Below, piece after piece: positions 22,151 to 33,186 of a stretch of 64,000 nt of DNA (position 1 is the stretch's first letter; each line of letters opens with the position of its first letter). The stretch is from positions 2,728,001-2,792,000 of the forward strand of contig JANUWF010001937.1 in the NCBI GenBank assembly GCA_026120185.1, in the 5' to 3' direction. A program made the position numbers and the translations under genes. The notes beneath the pieces were generated by a model that did no database searches, was not told the DNA's origin, and was given only the letters and a program-made list of their open reading frames with translations. Source of the DNA: Voacanga thouarsii (taxonomy: Eukaryota; Streptophyta; Magnoliopsida; Gentianales; Apocynaceae).

Positions 22151-23026
22151 CATTTCTAAAGGCAGTATTTATCTCAATTATAAATATACCCGGAGTAGAA
22201 GTAGAAGTGCTTGTAAGCTTTTCCTTCTGCTTCTTGTCCTTAATGGTCTCCAAATAGGCTTTGCAGTTACACCTATCTTCCCACAATGATGGCATGGGCC
22301 CTTGGTAGCTAAGTCCTTCTTGTTCACACCACATTTTAGCTTCATGGGAGCCTTTTTCTTCTTTTTTTGAACTTTCTTCTTAGAAAAGGAAGATTCTACC
22401 ATTAAAATTGCATTGGAATCCTTATTCATGGAGGACTTTGTAGTTTTGAAAAGATTGATCAACTCGGGAATGGTAGACTCAATCTTGTTCATCTGATAGT
22501 TAATCACAAATTGTGAAAAACTATTAAGCAAAGATTGCAGAATTAAGTCAACACTTAAGTCATGATCCATTGCAAACCCAAGAGATCCAAGCTTCTCTAT
22601 CAAACCAAGCATCTTCAGCCTATAGTGGCCACAGAAAAACCTTCTACCATTTTTCAATGAAATAGTTACTTCGAGATCTCATATCTCTCAGTTCTGGCTT
22701 GGGCATTAAACAACTCTCGAAGATGTAAAATGATCGATTAAGCATCCATATGCTCGTGCTGTTTTTGCAACTCAAGAGTCATGGATGCCAGCATAATACA
22801 AGATGCTGTATCACTGTCCTCCTTATGCCTTCTGTGGACAGCATGCTCATCAGCATGAGCATCTTGGGCTAGTGGTAGTGGAATAGGAGCATCTAGCATG
22901 TAAAGCAACTTTTCCGATTTGAGAAGGATTTTTGAAATTTCTATACCAGTCGAGATAGTTTGATTCAGTTAACTTGTTATGATTTAAGTAGAAGATCTTA
23001 CCTTCTTGCCTTGTTTTGGTTGCCAT
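22151..23026 (-). pseudogene. Copia F gag with zinc knuckle
   Basis: From ATG 23026 (an in-frame ATG also at 23032): MATKTRQEGKIFYLNHNKLT, E-S-N-Y-L-D-W-Y-R-N. The first 16 codons are normally a separate leader mini-ORF. A deletion of about 760 bases has fused them to gag proper. Frame breaks follow, then LGLIEKLGSLGFAMDHDLSV, the NKIESTIPELINLFKT segment, a Lys-rich stretch KKKVQKKKKKAPMKLK and the knuckle CHHCGKIG, after which a deletion near 22260 removes the expected HWRRNC half. Gag would coat element RNA. Confidence 0.82.
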
Positions 23027-23032
23027 CTCCAA

Positions 23033-24027
23033 AATTAAAATAATTCTACTCCTATCTAACCTATGTAAACTGATTACATAATTTCCTAAAGAGAGAAAAC
23101 CTCGAGTTACATTTGAGGGGAGTTAGATGAGAAGAGAATTACATAAGAATTCCAAAGAAAGTAGGACACGCAGGCCCTATTTCATAAAAAAAAACCAAAA
23201 CTGTAAAATGCATGAACAAATATAATTGGTTTTAGTCCATAACCATCCACCATACCATTAATTTTGCTTAAACAAAATAAACATATAATTTTTTTTATTC
23301 CAAAATCACTATTTTAGAAAAATAAAACAAATTCTAAAGTCAATATTTTAGAAGAATACATTAATTTTAAATCACTATTTTGAAAAATAAAATTTTTTGT
23401 CTCAAAACTAAATTTGAGAAAATACTTTTGGGTCCCATCTCTAGCAGCGAAAACGGCGGTCTTGCTGGCCGGACAGCAGGCGAGGGTCAAGGCCGGCGCC
23501 AGCTGTGTTCTGATTTTAAAGAAAAAGCGTTCCAGAAATGATTTTCGGATGTTCGCAAAATAGGCCAGAACAGGCGCTGACTAGTAGCCGGAGCCGGCGC
23601 CGGTTGTAGTCGGGAATAATGGTGACGATTTTGAAAATTTTCTAGAAACAATTTCTGGTGACTTCTTCTTCTACAAATTTTCAGTGAGAACAATTCTCAG
23701 CAGTATTTTCTATTTTGAAGCTCAAAACAACAACCAATTTATTAGTTTAAATAAAAAAAAATAGAAAACCAAATTCACAAGATGAAATGAAAGACAATCA
23801 ACATGTTTTCAAGAAAACGTTTTCTGTATAAAATTTTCAGCACATAAAGAAAGCATCTTTTGAAATATGCTGTAACTTTTACACAATCATATTGTGCTAT
23901 GGACCCAACCCATAATGCTCGAAACGATTTCAACTCGAGTGAAAATAATTTTCACAGCAAACAAAGATAAACACGAATACATGAAATCAGTTTTCATGCC
24001 AAAAACAATGTCCGTAAACCACACATA
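23033..24027 (-). other. Leader of copia F, with GC-rich modules
   Basis: Noncoding, AT-rich sequence homologous to the copia A leader (55680-56860). Two GC-rich modules at 23491-23510 and 23571-23614 carry GGCCGGCGCCAGCTGTGTTC and GGAGCCGGCGCCGGTTGTAG. The short reading frames here are not genes. Confidence 0.75.
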
Positions 24028-24044
24028 GCATGGCTCTAATACTA
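24028..24044 (-). other. Primer binding site of copia F (decayed)
   Basis: The minus strand reads TAGTATTAGAGCCATGC, a tRNA-Met-type site with substitutions. It lies 4 bases from the LTR end at 24049. The copia A counterpart is at 56866-56882. Confidence 0.8.
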
Positions 24045-24361
24045 CTACTGGGTATTTCTCATGTATATCGTATATGGCACGGCGGAAAATAAAACAAGAT
24101 ACCATCCCAGGACCGCATATGTGTGGAAAACAAGACATAAAGAGAACAAAGGTAACAGCTATTTACCTTTGTATGATCACCCGAAGAACAAAAATTTTCT
24201 TCTTCAAGTTGAAGCGTGATTTAGCAATCCTCTTGATCAAACTCCACGAGAGTTGAACGTCCAACCACTATAATCATACTGTGTGATTATCTCTAACAGT
24301 AATCCGCACAGAGGATACACTCAAGCACCAAAATATTTCTATGCTAGTAGAAAAATAAGGC

Positions 24362-27300
24362 TTTAATACCCCGCCCAAAACCATCTTTGACTATGGGAAA
24401 AAAGGTCATGCATTGCATAGCATTTCGCATTTCGCGTGTTATCTTAAAATTATGCTTGCATGGGTGCATGTGATTTTCAAAGTTGCTTTTGCATTTGATT
24501 TCTTTGGTGTGAAATAATTGTGTTGTCTAAGAGTTGGTTAAGTGAAGTTTAGTCGAGGAGATGGAAGGATGAGAATTAGGGTGGAAAGAATTTCTTAGAG
24601 AAATATTAGCATTGGAGTTGGTTTGGAATAGCGGGGAGGTTGGTGATTTCCTTTGGTGACCCAAGTTTGAATCTTATCTCTTGCGAATCTTAGTTTTCTT
24701 TTTGAAAATTCTTTTTCCTAGACTCCTCCAAGTTTTGGCCGAAAAGACTCTAGCCATCCTAGTGAATTTTCAGCGCCACTTTTCAAAGGAAATAAGACTC
24801 TATATTTGTCTCCTAAATTCAAGGATTTTTTATGTGAACAAAGTTTACTGTTATTTTTAGCTTTTGTTCCATTTGATTTTTGAAAAAAAAAAAAACCCTA
24901 GCTGAATAAATAAATTCCAACTTGATTTTAACTTACTAGATTTTGTAATGGATAGTTGGAATTAAAGTGATATTTTTCTAGTTAGATACCTTGTGGATTT
25001 TGAACCTAGAACCTTAGCTAAAAATCTGGAAAATTTTCCAACTAAGTGCCGCCACTTTTTGGAGGTGTTTTAGCCCAACTCAAACTCTTCCAACACTAGG
25101 AAATCTTATCCAAAATCCTTTAGCAAATTAGATTTTATTTCAATCATACTTCAACTAGGTTTTGCTTCTTTTTCCTAGCAGAATTTCGGCAGCCTTGTGC
25201 AACCACAAGTTGTCCGAAATTCCAGCACTCCTTAGCGCAGTCCAACTCTTCAAATCCTAGCTCAAAACATCTAGAACACTCCTCATCAATTCAGATTACC
25301 TTAGCCACACAAAAACCAGATTTTACTCACCAAAATTTCAGAAATTCGGCCAGCTTAGGAACCAGAATTTTGGCCAGCCTTGCACAGGAAATTTCGGCCA
25401 GCTTGCACTCCAACTCAAACAAAAATTCTGCACACCAAAACCTACCAAAATCCTCAACTAATTAAGCCAATTTTCAGCACCTAAAACCCTCGCCTTTTCT
25501 CTATAAATCGCGGTAGAACAACAGCGAAAATAGTCCAGAATTTCACCCTTCTGGTTCAGTGATTTTCGCACAGCACATGAGCCATTCTTGCACAGAATTT
25601 TAGTTCTCAAAACCTACTCAAACTATTTCTTATTTTAGCCAAAAACTCTGAACGCGCACAACCCTTTTCTTGAGCAATATTTCGACCAGCGTAAGGTAGC
25701 AATTGTAGAATACATTCTCCTCATAAACCCTCCCAAATTCGACAGCAATAAGGTGTACAGCAAGCTGCAATTTTCTGCCTTGCTGTCCACGAAACCTAAA
25801 GCCATTAGGAGTCTTTCTTAACACCACCATCTAACCCTAAACCAATCTTCTCTAACCCTAAATCACAGTAGTCGACTACCCTCTCCATTCTACACAAAAA
25901 TTCCAGCAAGAATCTCCCTACAATTTTCAAAAATCACAAGAATAATTCCTAGCAAGAAACCGATCACACTCTAAGATAAGCAAAAACCATCTTAACCTCT
26001 TGATTCCTTTCTTCCATCAATTCTTCTCCTTTTCTTCGCTTGAATCATGCCACCTAAAGGCTGATTTCATCCCTTTTACCTGCTTTCAGTCAAAAGGAAG
26101 GAAAGAAGGCAGCTTTTCCCTTCTACTCGAACGAACTCAGGACGAACACCATAGGAGCATTGAGATGTTGTTAACCCGATTATCGCAAGGTAAGGGAATC
26201 CTTACCCTTGATGTCGAAATTAAGGTTTAATATTGTTGATGATGTCCATTAGCATTATGAATGGGTATTTTGAGACAAGTAATTAATTGAGCATATTCGA
26301 TGCATAGCAATGCCATATTTTATTGTGGTAATAATAGATATGAGTTCTGATGGTCAAGTCAAGCCTTTTTGATATAATATTCATGTCTTTGATGAATATA
26401 TGGTCATAAAATATGAACTTTGGGGATTGGTTAATTTATTGGGAATTAGATAGTGGATTGTGAATTGTTATGGGAATAAATGATTTTAGAGCATGTTCGA
26501 ATCGATTGAGACCCTGATCATGATATTATATGGTTTTAGATCAAGAAGATATTTGAGGAAAGCAAGCTGTGATTTTATCTCATTTGTCTGAGGCATATCA
26601 AGTAAGTCCTTGCATAAACTCTTTTGTTAAATGTTGTGATGGCAAGTCTATGTTGTAAAACTTTGTGAAGCTATTGTTAAACTATGTTCGCTTGGGTTGT
26701 AGACATCGATATTTATTCTTTAAACGGTTTTGTCAAACTAATGATTTTATCGAGAAAACTATTCTTTCTTCTAAATTTTTAGAAAACTCTTCTAAAGAAA
26801 ACCACGTTTTACAAAGCAAAGATATGGAAATATTTGAATCAAGAATTGACGGATATGTTCGTTGAGTACTAAATAAGGGTAGGCTAAAAATACTAGTCTT
26901 GGATGGCTAGAGTAAGTCTTCTGGCGGGAGGCCACCTCCAGAAGATAAGCTCGGCTTGAAAAGGCGACAGTATTGGTTGGTCAGGCCGGTCTGAGCTAGC
27001 ATTTGTACCTGGTAAGGTAATATTTATTTTCCTGGCATAGGCACCCGGATGGTTTTGTTGGGTGTAGAGAAGGAGGAGTATCTCACCCGGTGAACTGTAC
27101 ACTGACCCTGATCAGAACGCCCAACATGCGGTAATCTGGTCCCGGCAAGGTGCACAAAATGTGGTGCCTTGTCCTCATGGAGCCCAACATGTGGTGATAT
27201 GACTGTTTATTCGAGTGGATGATTTATTTTGTATAAAGTGTGATTATGAGAAAAACCCACTACTTGCGAAAAGAAAGTATTTATGACTTGCCAAATATTT

Positions 27301-27689
27301 CTGCAAATGTTTTTCCTTATGCATACACGAACTTTTTGAAACACCATGTGCAGACACAGAACTTACTGAAATTTCATCTCACACTATTTTATATCATGTT
27401 TTCAGTAAATAGATTGTGCTGAGCCAGCGGGGCATGTGATAGTTGAAGCTTTTATTCCCCCCCCCATTTTGTTCTAGAAGCCAGTTATTATTTAAGCTTC
27501 TGAGCGATATTTGTTTTATTTCATATTGCTCCAATTTGAGCCGGATGTAATAAGAGTTTTTCTCTATTTATCTAAGTTAACTCTTTTGTGGTTGCCTTAA
27601 CATTTTATACCTCGTTTTAAAGATCCCTTGTCCTACGGGATGGGGCGACATCCCAACCCTTTTAGGGTACGTAGTAGTGCGGTGTTACA
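24362..27689 (+). repeat. 5' LTR of element K
   Basis: 3328 bp, homologous throughout to 33187-36455. The TATA box TATAAAT is at 25502-25508. A segment at about 27119-27180, with GCCCAACATG repeated twice, is missing from the 3' LTR and accounts for the length difference. Short reading frames inside, several mirrored in the other LTR, are not genes. Confidence 0.93.
25502..25508 (+). promoter_or_regulatory. TATA box of element K LTR
   Basis: TATAAAT within CTCTATAAATCGCGG, conserved in the 3' LTR at 34326-34332 (CTCTATAAATCGCTG). This is the likely RNA polymerase II promoter, with transcription starting 25-35 bases downstream. Confidence 0.7.
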
Positions 27690-27691
27690 AG

Positions 27692-27705
27692 TGGTATCAG
27701 AGCCC
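27692..27705 (+). other. Primer binding site of element K
   Basis: TGGTATCAGAGCCC begins three bases after the 5' LTR end (GTGTTACA at 27689). It matches the initiator tRNA-Met 3' end. Confidence 0.92.
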
Positions 27706-27756
27706 AGGTTTTGGCAATTACTGGACTTACTGGGTTTTATTTTCTTAAGTATTTTG

Positions 27757-28277
27757 ATGGTTGGGATAGAGGAAGAGGATGAGGAGGCAATGGAGGTTCC
27801 CCGGACCCCGCAGATAGGAGAAGTTGATAGAACTCCTGTTTGTTATGACCATAAGGAGTCCAGTAGTGAGGGACCTAGGCCGAGGGAAGAAGTTGCCTCG
27901 GGAGAGAGGGAACTTAGGCAGTCAGTTCTAGGAGTGGTAGATAAGGGAAAAAGGAAGTTGGAAGAGGGTCTAAAAGGGTGTTAAGTTAAGGATTGGGAAT
28001 AGATGCTAAGTTAAGGAGAGAGGGGTTGCTTGATCCATCCGACTCGGGGAATGAGAGGCCTGCGCTTAAGGGTGCGGTTAGATTAGCATTGGATGAGCTT
28101 TATGAGACGGCCATAAGAACCAAGAGGGGCCATGAGGGTGAGTCATGGCAGTCAAGTGAGAGTGTTGGTTTTGCGAGCGATTACATAGGAAGACCCGATA
28201 ACTCCGTGGGGTGGCTGGTGGAACCAGCCTATGACGACTCCGATGCCTCTGTTGAAACTTGGGAGAGTCGGGTATAG
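27757..28277 (+). pseudogene. Extra ORF upstream of gag in element K, function unknown
   Basis: Two adjoining frames lie between primer site and gag: 27757-27984 (MVGIEEEDEEAMEVPRTPQI..., acidic) and 27993-28277 (MGIDAKLRREGLLDPSDSGN..., about 94 residues, ending VETWESRV). They may be one former reading frame of about 170 residues broken by a shift near 27985. I see no zinc finger, protease or other known motif. The composition (Glu, Ser, Arg rich; few repeats) is coding-like compared with the AT-rich surroundings. Gag starts only at 28572. It could be an accessory ORF or a chance open stretch in a GC-richer leader. Confidence 0.4.
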
Positions 28278-28571
28278 AAGACAAGCAGCATATACTTTTC
28301 CTCCCTTTGGGATTTGCATTCATTTGTTTGTTTATTTCTTTTAAAAGAAGCATGTTGCTTATAGGGCTCACTAAATAACAGGGTATCGCAAGTGATAACC
28401 CCTTCTTTTCTACGGAAGCATGAGTTTTAGTTAGTACTTGATTTCTCCCTGCATAATATCATCAAATTCTCTTTTAAAATGAGTGGATAACATTGCTATT
28501 AACTGATCATGCACCTGAGCATACTCTTTTCCCCTTGGTAATTATCTGACCTTAAGTGAATATGATCAAAG

Positions 28572-29625
28572 ATGGCACCAACACGCAGAACAGTCGTACA
28601 TGGCAGAACTATGCAGGAAAGTGCATCCTCCACTCTGGAATTTGAGCAGATGTATCGTTCCACTCCTGACGTGGAAGAGCACTTGCCATGAGAACAGGAG
28701 TTAGCTTTGGAGAGATCATGAGATGTGACCATGGGTCAGGCTTTCGACAAGATGGCCTCGATCCTACAGAACCTAGCAGAGAATGTGGATAAGGTGGCTA
28801 GGAAACCACCGCGGGGGGGGAGGATGAGGTCCTGGAGCGTTTCCTGAAGTTCTAACCTCCCACATTCCAGGGGGAGGTGGAGCAGGATGAGAAGTCCGAG
28901 CAGTATATTAAACAGATGGAGGATATTTTCGCTACCTTGCAGTACTCAGAAGAGAGGATGGTGAAGTTTGCTACTTTTCAGCTGAGGGGACCGTCTCGGG
29001 CATGGTGGCAGCGAGTACGGAGTGACTGGGACAGAGAGGAGCAGGAATGGACATGGACGACTTTACGAAAGCTTTTCGTGTCGAGTACATTCCTCGATGG
29101 GTAGTTGAGAAGAGGGAGGATGAGTTCCAAACCCTCAAGCAGGGAGGCATGTCCGTTGCTCAATATGCAGCCCGGTTCACGTAGTTGTCCAAGTACTGTA
29201 AGTGCTTGGTCGACGCAGAGCAGAAATGCACCCGACAGTTCATGAAGGGGCTGAGGCCTGATTTGAGAAAGGCATTGGCCCCATCACCGTCAACGTCGTA
29301 CACCGCCGCCATGGACGCAGCTTCTCTGATGGAAAATGAAGATTGGCATCGACCGATGAACAGACCCTTCCAACCGAATCGTCCACCAATGAGGCCTTCA
29401 AGCAACAAGGAACCCGCGGGCTCTATGCCGTGGGGGAATCAGAGTAAGCAACCTCAAGTGCCTATGGCTGGACCGATGCAAGGCAACCTGAACTACCGAC
29501 TGTGTGGAAAACGGGGCCACACCGAGAGAAATTACTGGGGCAACGGGAGTGTAAGGAGGTGCTTCAATTGTGGAGACCCAGGTCATCTGAGGAACGCCTA
29601 CCCTAAACCCTTAAGGATCAGGCAG
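28572..29625 (+). pseudogene. Element K gag with zinc knuckles
   Basis: ATG 28572 starts MAPTRRTVVHGR, the basic start usual for this lineage, and soon meets stops. The retrotransposon gag core lies at 28877-29104 and after: EQYIKQMEDIFATLQYSEER, FQLRGPSRAWWQRVR, then (other frame) EFQTLKQGGMSVAQYAARF and KYCKCLVDAEQKC, FMKGLRPDLRKALAP. Two knuckles follow: YRLCGKRGHTERNYW (two Cys lost) and CFNCGDPGHLRNAY (last Cys now Tyr). Knuckles bind element RNA; both are damaged here. Gag and pol share the frame from 29185 on. Confidence 0.88.
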
Positions 29626-30170
29626 ACAGCCCCAACCCAGCCAATAGGGATCAATAGAGGTGCTGTTACTGGACTAGCGGGAACGGGAGGCCAGAAGCCT
29701 CAGGTGAAGGCCAAGGTTTTTGCCCTAAACAGAGAAGAAATCAGAGCAGATGCCGCCGTGATCGAAGGTAACCTTTTTATCCAAGGTCGTCTTGTTAATG
29801 TTTTGATAGATCCAGGATCCACACACTCTTACGTAAGCAAAGTATGTGCATTATATTTGTGTTGGGAAGGAAATGAATTACCCTATACCCTAGTAGTAAG
29901 CTCACCTTTGGGAAAGGTGGTAGAAGCGGGTAAGAAAATGGGGAGTTGTGGAGTTGAGGTAGGAAAGGAAATTTTGGAGGCCGACCTCATAATTCTGCCC
30001 ATAGACGATTATGACTTGATCTTGGGTATGGACTAGTTGTCGAAGCACGGAGCTCGTATGGACTGCAAGATCAAGACGGTGCAATTTGTGAGACCTGGTT
30101 GGGATGTAATTGAATTCGATGGTAAGCGAGCGAAGGAATAGAAATTTCTGATTGCTGGTGCTAAGGCCCG
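29626..30170 (+). pseudogene. Element K aspartic protease
   Basis: In frame with gag. The active-site motif VLIDPGSTHSYVSK fits the D-[S/P]-G-[A/S]-T-H-S-F signature of plant chromovirus proteases. The segment VVEAGKKMGSCGVEVG and ILPIDDYDLILGMD follow. The Trp that should follow GMD is a stop (TAG at 30034-30036), and SKHGARMDCK continues after it. This enzyme would cut the Gag-Pol polyprotein. Confidence 0.88.
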
Positions 30171-31640
30171 GAAGTTGCTTAAGAAAGGATATACGGGATA
30201 TTTGGCATATCTCCTAAACAAACCTAAGGATCAGTATACCCTGGAGAGTACAGAGGTGGTAAAAGACTTTCCGGACGTTTTCCCTACTGAGCTCACTTCT
30301 CTACCCCCTGAACGGGAAGTTGAGTTTACTGTGGACCTGATTCCCGGAGCAGAACCGGTGTCAAGAACCCCCTACCAGATGGCACCGACGGAGCTGAAGG
30401 AATTAAAGGATCAATTGGAAGGATTGGTGAGTCAATGCTACATCCGACCGAGTACGTCACCGTGGGGAGCCCCGGTGTTATTTGTTAGGAAGAAAGATGG
30501 TACCCTGAGGCTATGCATTGATTATCGGGGATTGAACAACAAAACGATCAAGAATAAATGCTCTCTACCCTTGATCGACGAGTTGTTCGATCAACTTCAA
30601 GGCGCCGCTTGCTTTTCGAAGTTGGACTTGCGGCAATAATACTATCAAGTGAGGATTAATGAAGAAGACATTCCTAAGACTATTTTCAACACGCGGTATG
30701 ACCACTACGAATTTGTAGTAATGTCGTTTGGTGTAACCAATGCACCGGCAGTTTTCATAGATTTGATGCATCGCGTCTTCCAACCATATTTGGACAAGTT
30801 CATGGTTATCTTCATCGATGATATCTTAATCTATTCCAAGAATCCGAAGGATCACGCGGAGCACTTAAGGTTGGTCCTAAAGAAGTTGAGGGAATTCAAG
30901 ATTTTCGCCAAGTTCAGTAAATATGAGTTTTGGTTAAGCTCGGTATCCTTTCTTGGCCATGTGATATCCAAGAATGGGATAAAGGTGGACCTTGCCAAAG
31001 TGGAAGCCGTAGCAAATTGGAAACAACCGAAGAACATTACCAAGATACGAAGTTTCCTTGGGTTGGTCGGGTACTATCGGCGTTTCATTAAAAATTTTTC
31101 TACTCTGGCTTCACCGATGATGCAATTGTTAAAGAAGGATGTCGTTTTTGTTTGGAGTAAGAAGTGCGAGAAGAGCTTCCAAGAGCTTAAGAGGAGGTTG
31201 ATTTCAGCACCCGTACTAAGCCTACTCGAGGCTGACAAGTCCTACGCACTTTATACACATACATCTAAGGAAGGTCTAGGAGCTGTGCTGATGCAGAAAA
31301 GGAAAGTCATAGCTTATGCGTCTAGGAACTAAAGCCGCATAAAGCTAATTATCCAACACATGACTTAGAGTTGGCAGCCATAATGTTCACCTTGAAGAAG
31401 TGGCGACATTATTTGTACGGTGCCCAATATGAAGTCTTCACTGACCATAAGAGTTTGAAGTACATCTTCACGCAGAAGGACTTGAACCTTCGACAGTGTA
31501 GGTGGATGGAGTTTCTGGAGGAATATAAGTGTTCTATTAATTATTACCCAGGTAAGGCGAATGTGGTAGCTGACGCGTTGAGTCAGAAAGTGAAGATAGC
31601 CCACTTGAGAATGCAAGAGGTGTCGGCAATCCAGGAAATC
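30171..31640 (+). pseudogene. Element K reverse transcriptase and RNase H
   Basis: [54 protein letters not shown], then a stop at 30637-30639 in the LDLRQ-YYQVR stretch. It continues with [17 protein letters not shown] and the catalytic [10 protein letters not shown] (the Y/F-x-D-D box is intact). The connection and RNase H begin at about 31200 ([21 protein letters not shown], where the first catalytic Asp seems replaced). A frameshift at about 31325 follows, then [30 protein letters not shown] and VVADALSQK. Together these would copy the RNA into DNA and remove the RNA strand. Two breaks make it inactive. Confidence 0.92.
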
Positions 31641-33140
31641 CTAGAGCAAGAGGCGGAAGTTCAAGAGAGGAAGATCTGTGTGAGCAACTTGGCCTTGAAA
31701 CCCGATCTGGATCAGGAAATTGTATCAGCCTAAGAGTACAATGTAGAATTTCAGACCTTCAAGGAGAAAGAGATCGTGAGGGGAGGAAGAGATTTTTGGA
31801 CCGACGAGAAGGGGTTACTGTATTTTCGGGGCCGGATTTATGTGCCTGACATCCAAGACTTGAGGAAGAGGATACTGGCCGAAGCTCACAACAGCAAGTA
31901 TACCATACACCCTGGGAAGGTAAAGATGTACCATAACCTAAAGAAGAAATATTAGTGGGCTGGAATGAAAAGAGATGTGGTTCAGCATGTGACAACTTGC
32001 TTGACATGCCAAAAGGTTAAAGTGGAGCATAAGAATTCTACAGGTTTACTGCAACCATTATCGATCCCCGAGTGGAAATGGGAGGAGGTGACTATGGATT
32101 TTGTGACTGGTCTTCTGATGACAAAGTCACACAAGGATGCAATTTGGATGGTAGTGGACCAACTGACCAAGACAGCACATTTTATACCAGTAAACGTAAG
32201 GGACTCGATGAAAAAGTTGGCTCAGACGTATACCCGGGAAATTGTAAGGTTCCATGGTGTACTGTCAAGCATTGTGTTGGATAGGGACCCTAGGTTCACT
32301 TCGAGATTTTGGAGCAAGTTTCAAGAGTCTTTGGGTACCATATTAAAATTTAGCACCTCTGCTCATCCGCAGACCGACAGTCAATCTGAGAGAGTCATCC
32401 AGATACTAGAGGACATGCTTTGAGCATGTATTTTAGACTTTGGAGATAAGTGGATCGAGTGTTTACCACATGTAGAATTGGCATATAACAACAGTTATCA
32501 GGCATCGATTGGGATGGCACCGTACGAAGCATTATATGGGCGAAAATGTCAAGTACCGATATACTGGGGATGGACAGAAGAGGGGAACATTAGAAGGACT
32601 GGTGAGGTATGCATTTAGAAAATGATGGACAAGGTCAAGGTTATTCGAGAAAGGCTAAGGGCAGCGCAAAGCCGATTGAAAAGCTACGCAGATTCTAGAA
32701 GAATGGAACTGGAGTTCCAAGTGGGTGATTGCGCATTCTTGAAGTTGACTCCTAGTAGGGGAATCTTGAGGCATCCGAGATGAGGGAAGTTAAGTCCTAG
32801 GTATTTAGGACCATTCCCGATATGGGAGAAAGTTGGGCCGGTTGCCTACAGATTGGATCTACTTGATGGCCTAACTAGGATACATGATGTTTTCCATGTA
32901 TCTCAGTTGAAGAAGTACAACCCTAATCCGAGTCATGCACTCAATGAGGAACCATTGGAGTTGCAACCGAATCTGAGTTATATGGAGAGACCAGTCAAGA
33001 TCTTGGAGCGGAGTATCAAGACCCTTCGAAACAAGCAGATACCTATGGTGAAAATACTTTGGGATCATCATGGAGCACAAGATGCAACATGGGAAACGGA
33101 GGAATGGTTAAGGCGGAAGTATTTGGATATGCTCTAAGGG
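31641..33140 (+). pseudogene. Element K integrase with C-terminal chromodomain
   Basis: The HHCC zinc finger has EAHNSKYTIHPG and CLTCQ. The catalytic core has MDFVTGL (Asp), VLDRDPRFTSRFW (Asp) and QTDSQSERVIQ (Glu), in the D,D-35-E layout. Stops occur in the finger (about 31953), after EDML (about 32421) and later. The GPY-like segment RYLGPFPIWEKVGPVAYRLD is at about 32800. The chromodomain lies at the end (33000-33137): VKILERSIKTLRNKQIPMVK, ILWDHHGAQDATWETEEWL. In chromoviruses this domain is thought to steer insertion to heterochromatin, which fits the repeat-dense setting. It ends KYLDML. Confidence 0.9.
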
Positions 33141-33172
33141 TAACGCCTCTGAATTTCGGGACGAAATTCTCT

Positions 33173-33186
33173 TAAGGGGGAGGGGA
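33173..33186 (+). other. Polypurine tract of element K
   Basis: TAAGGGGGAGGGGA directly before the 3' LTR. The preceding GAATTTCGGGACGAAATTCT is a conserved phrase seen just upstream of the polypurine tract in plant chromoviruses. Confidence 0.92.

Noticed and set aside
26000..26230. 76-residue frame repeated almost exactly at 34824-35054
   Set aside because: The repetition is due to the two LTRs of element K. It lies in LTR sequence and shows no known domain or separate conservation.
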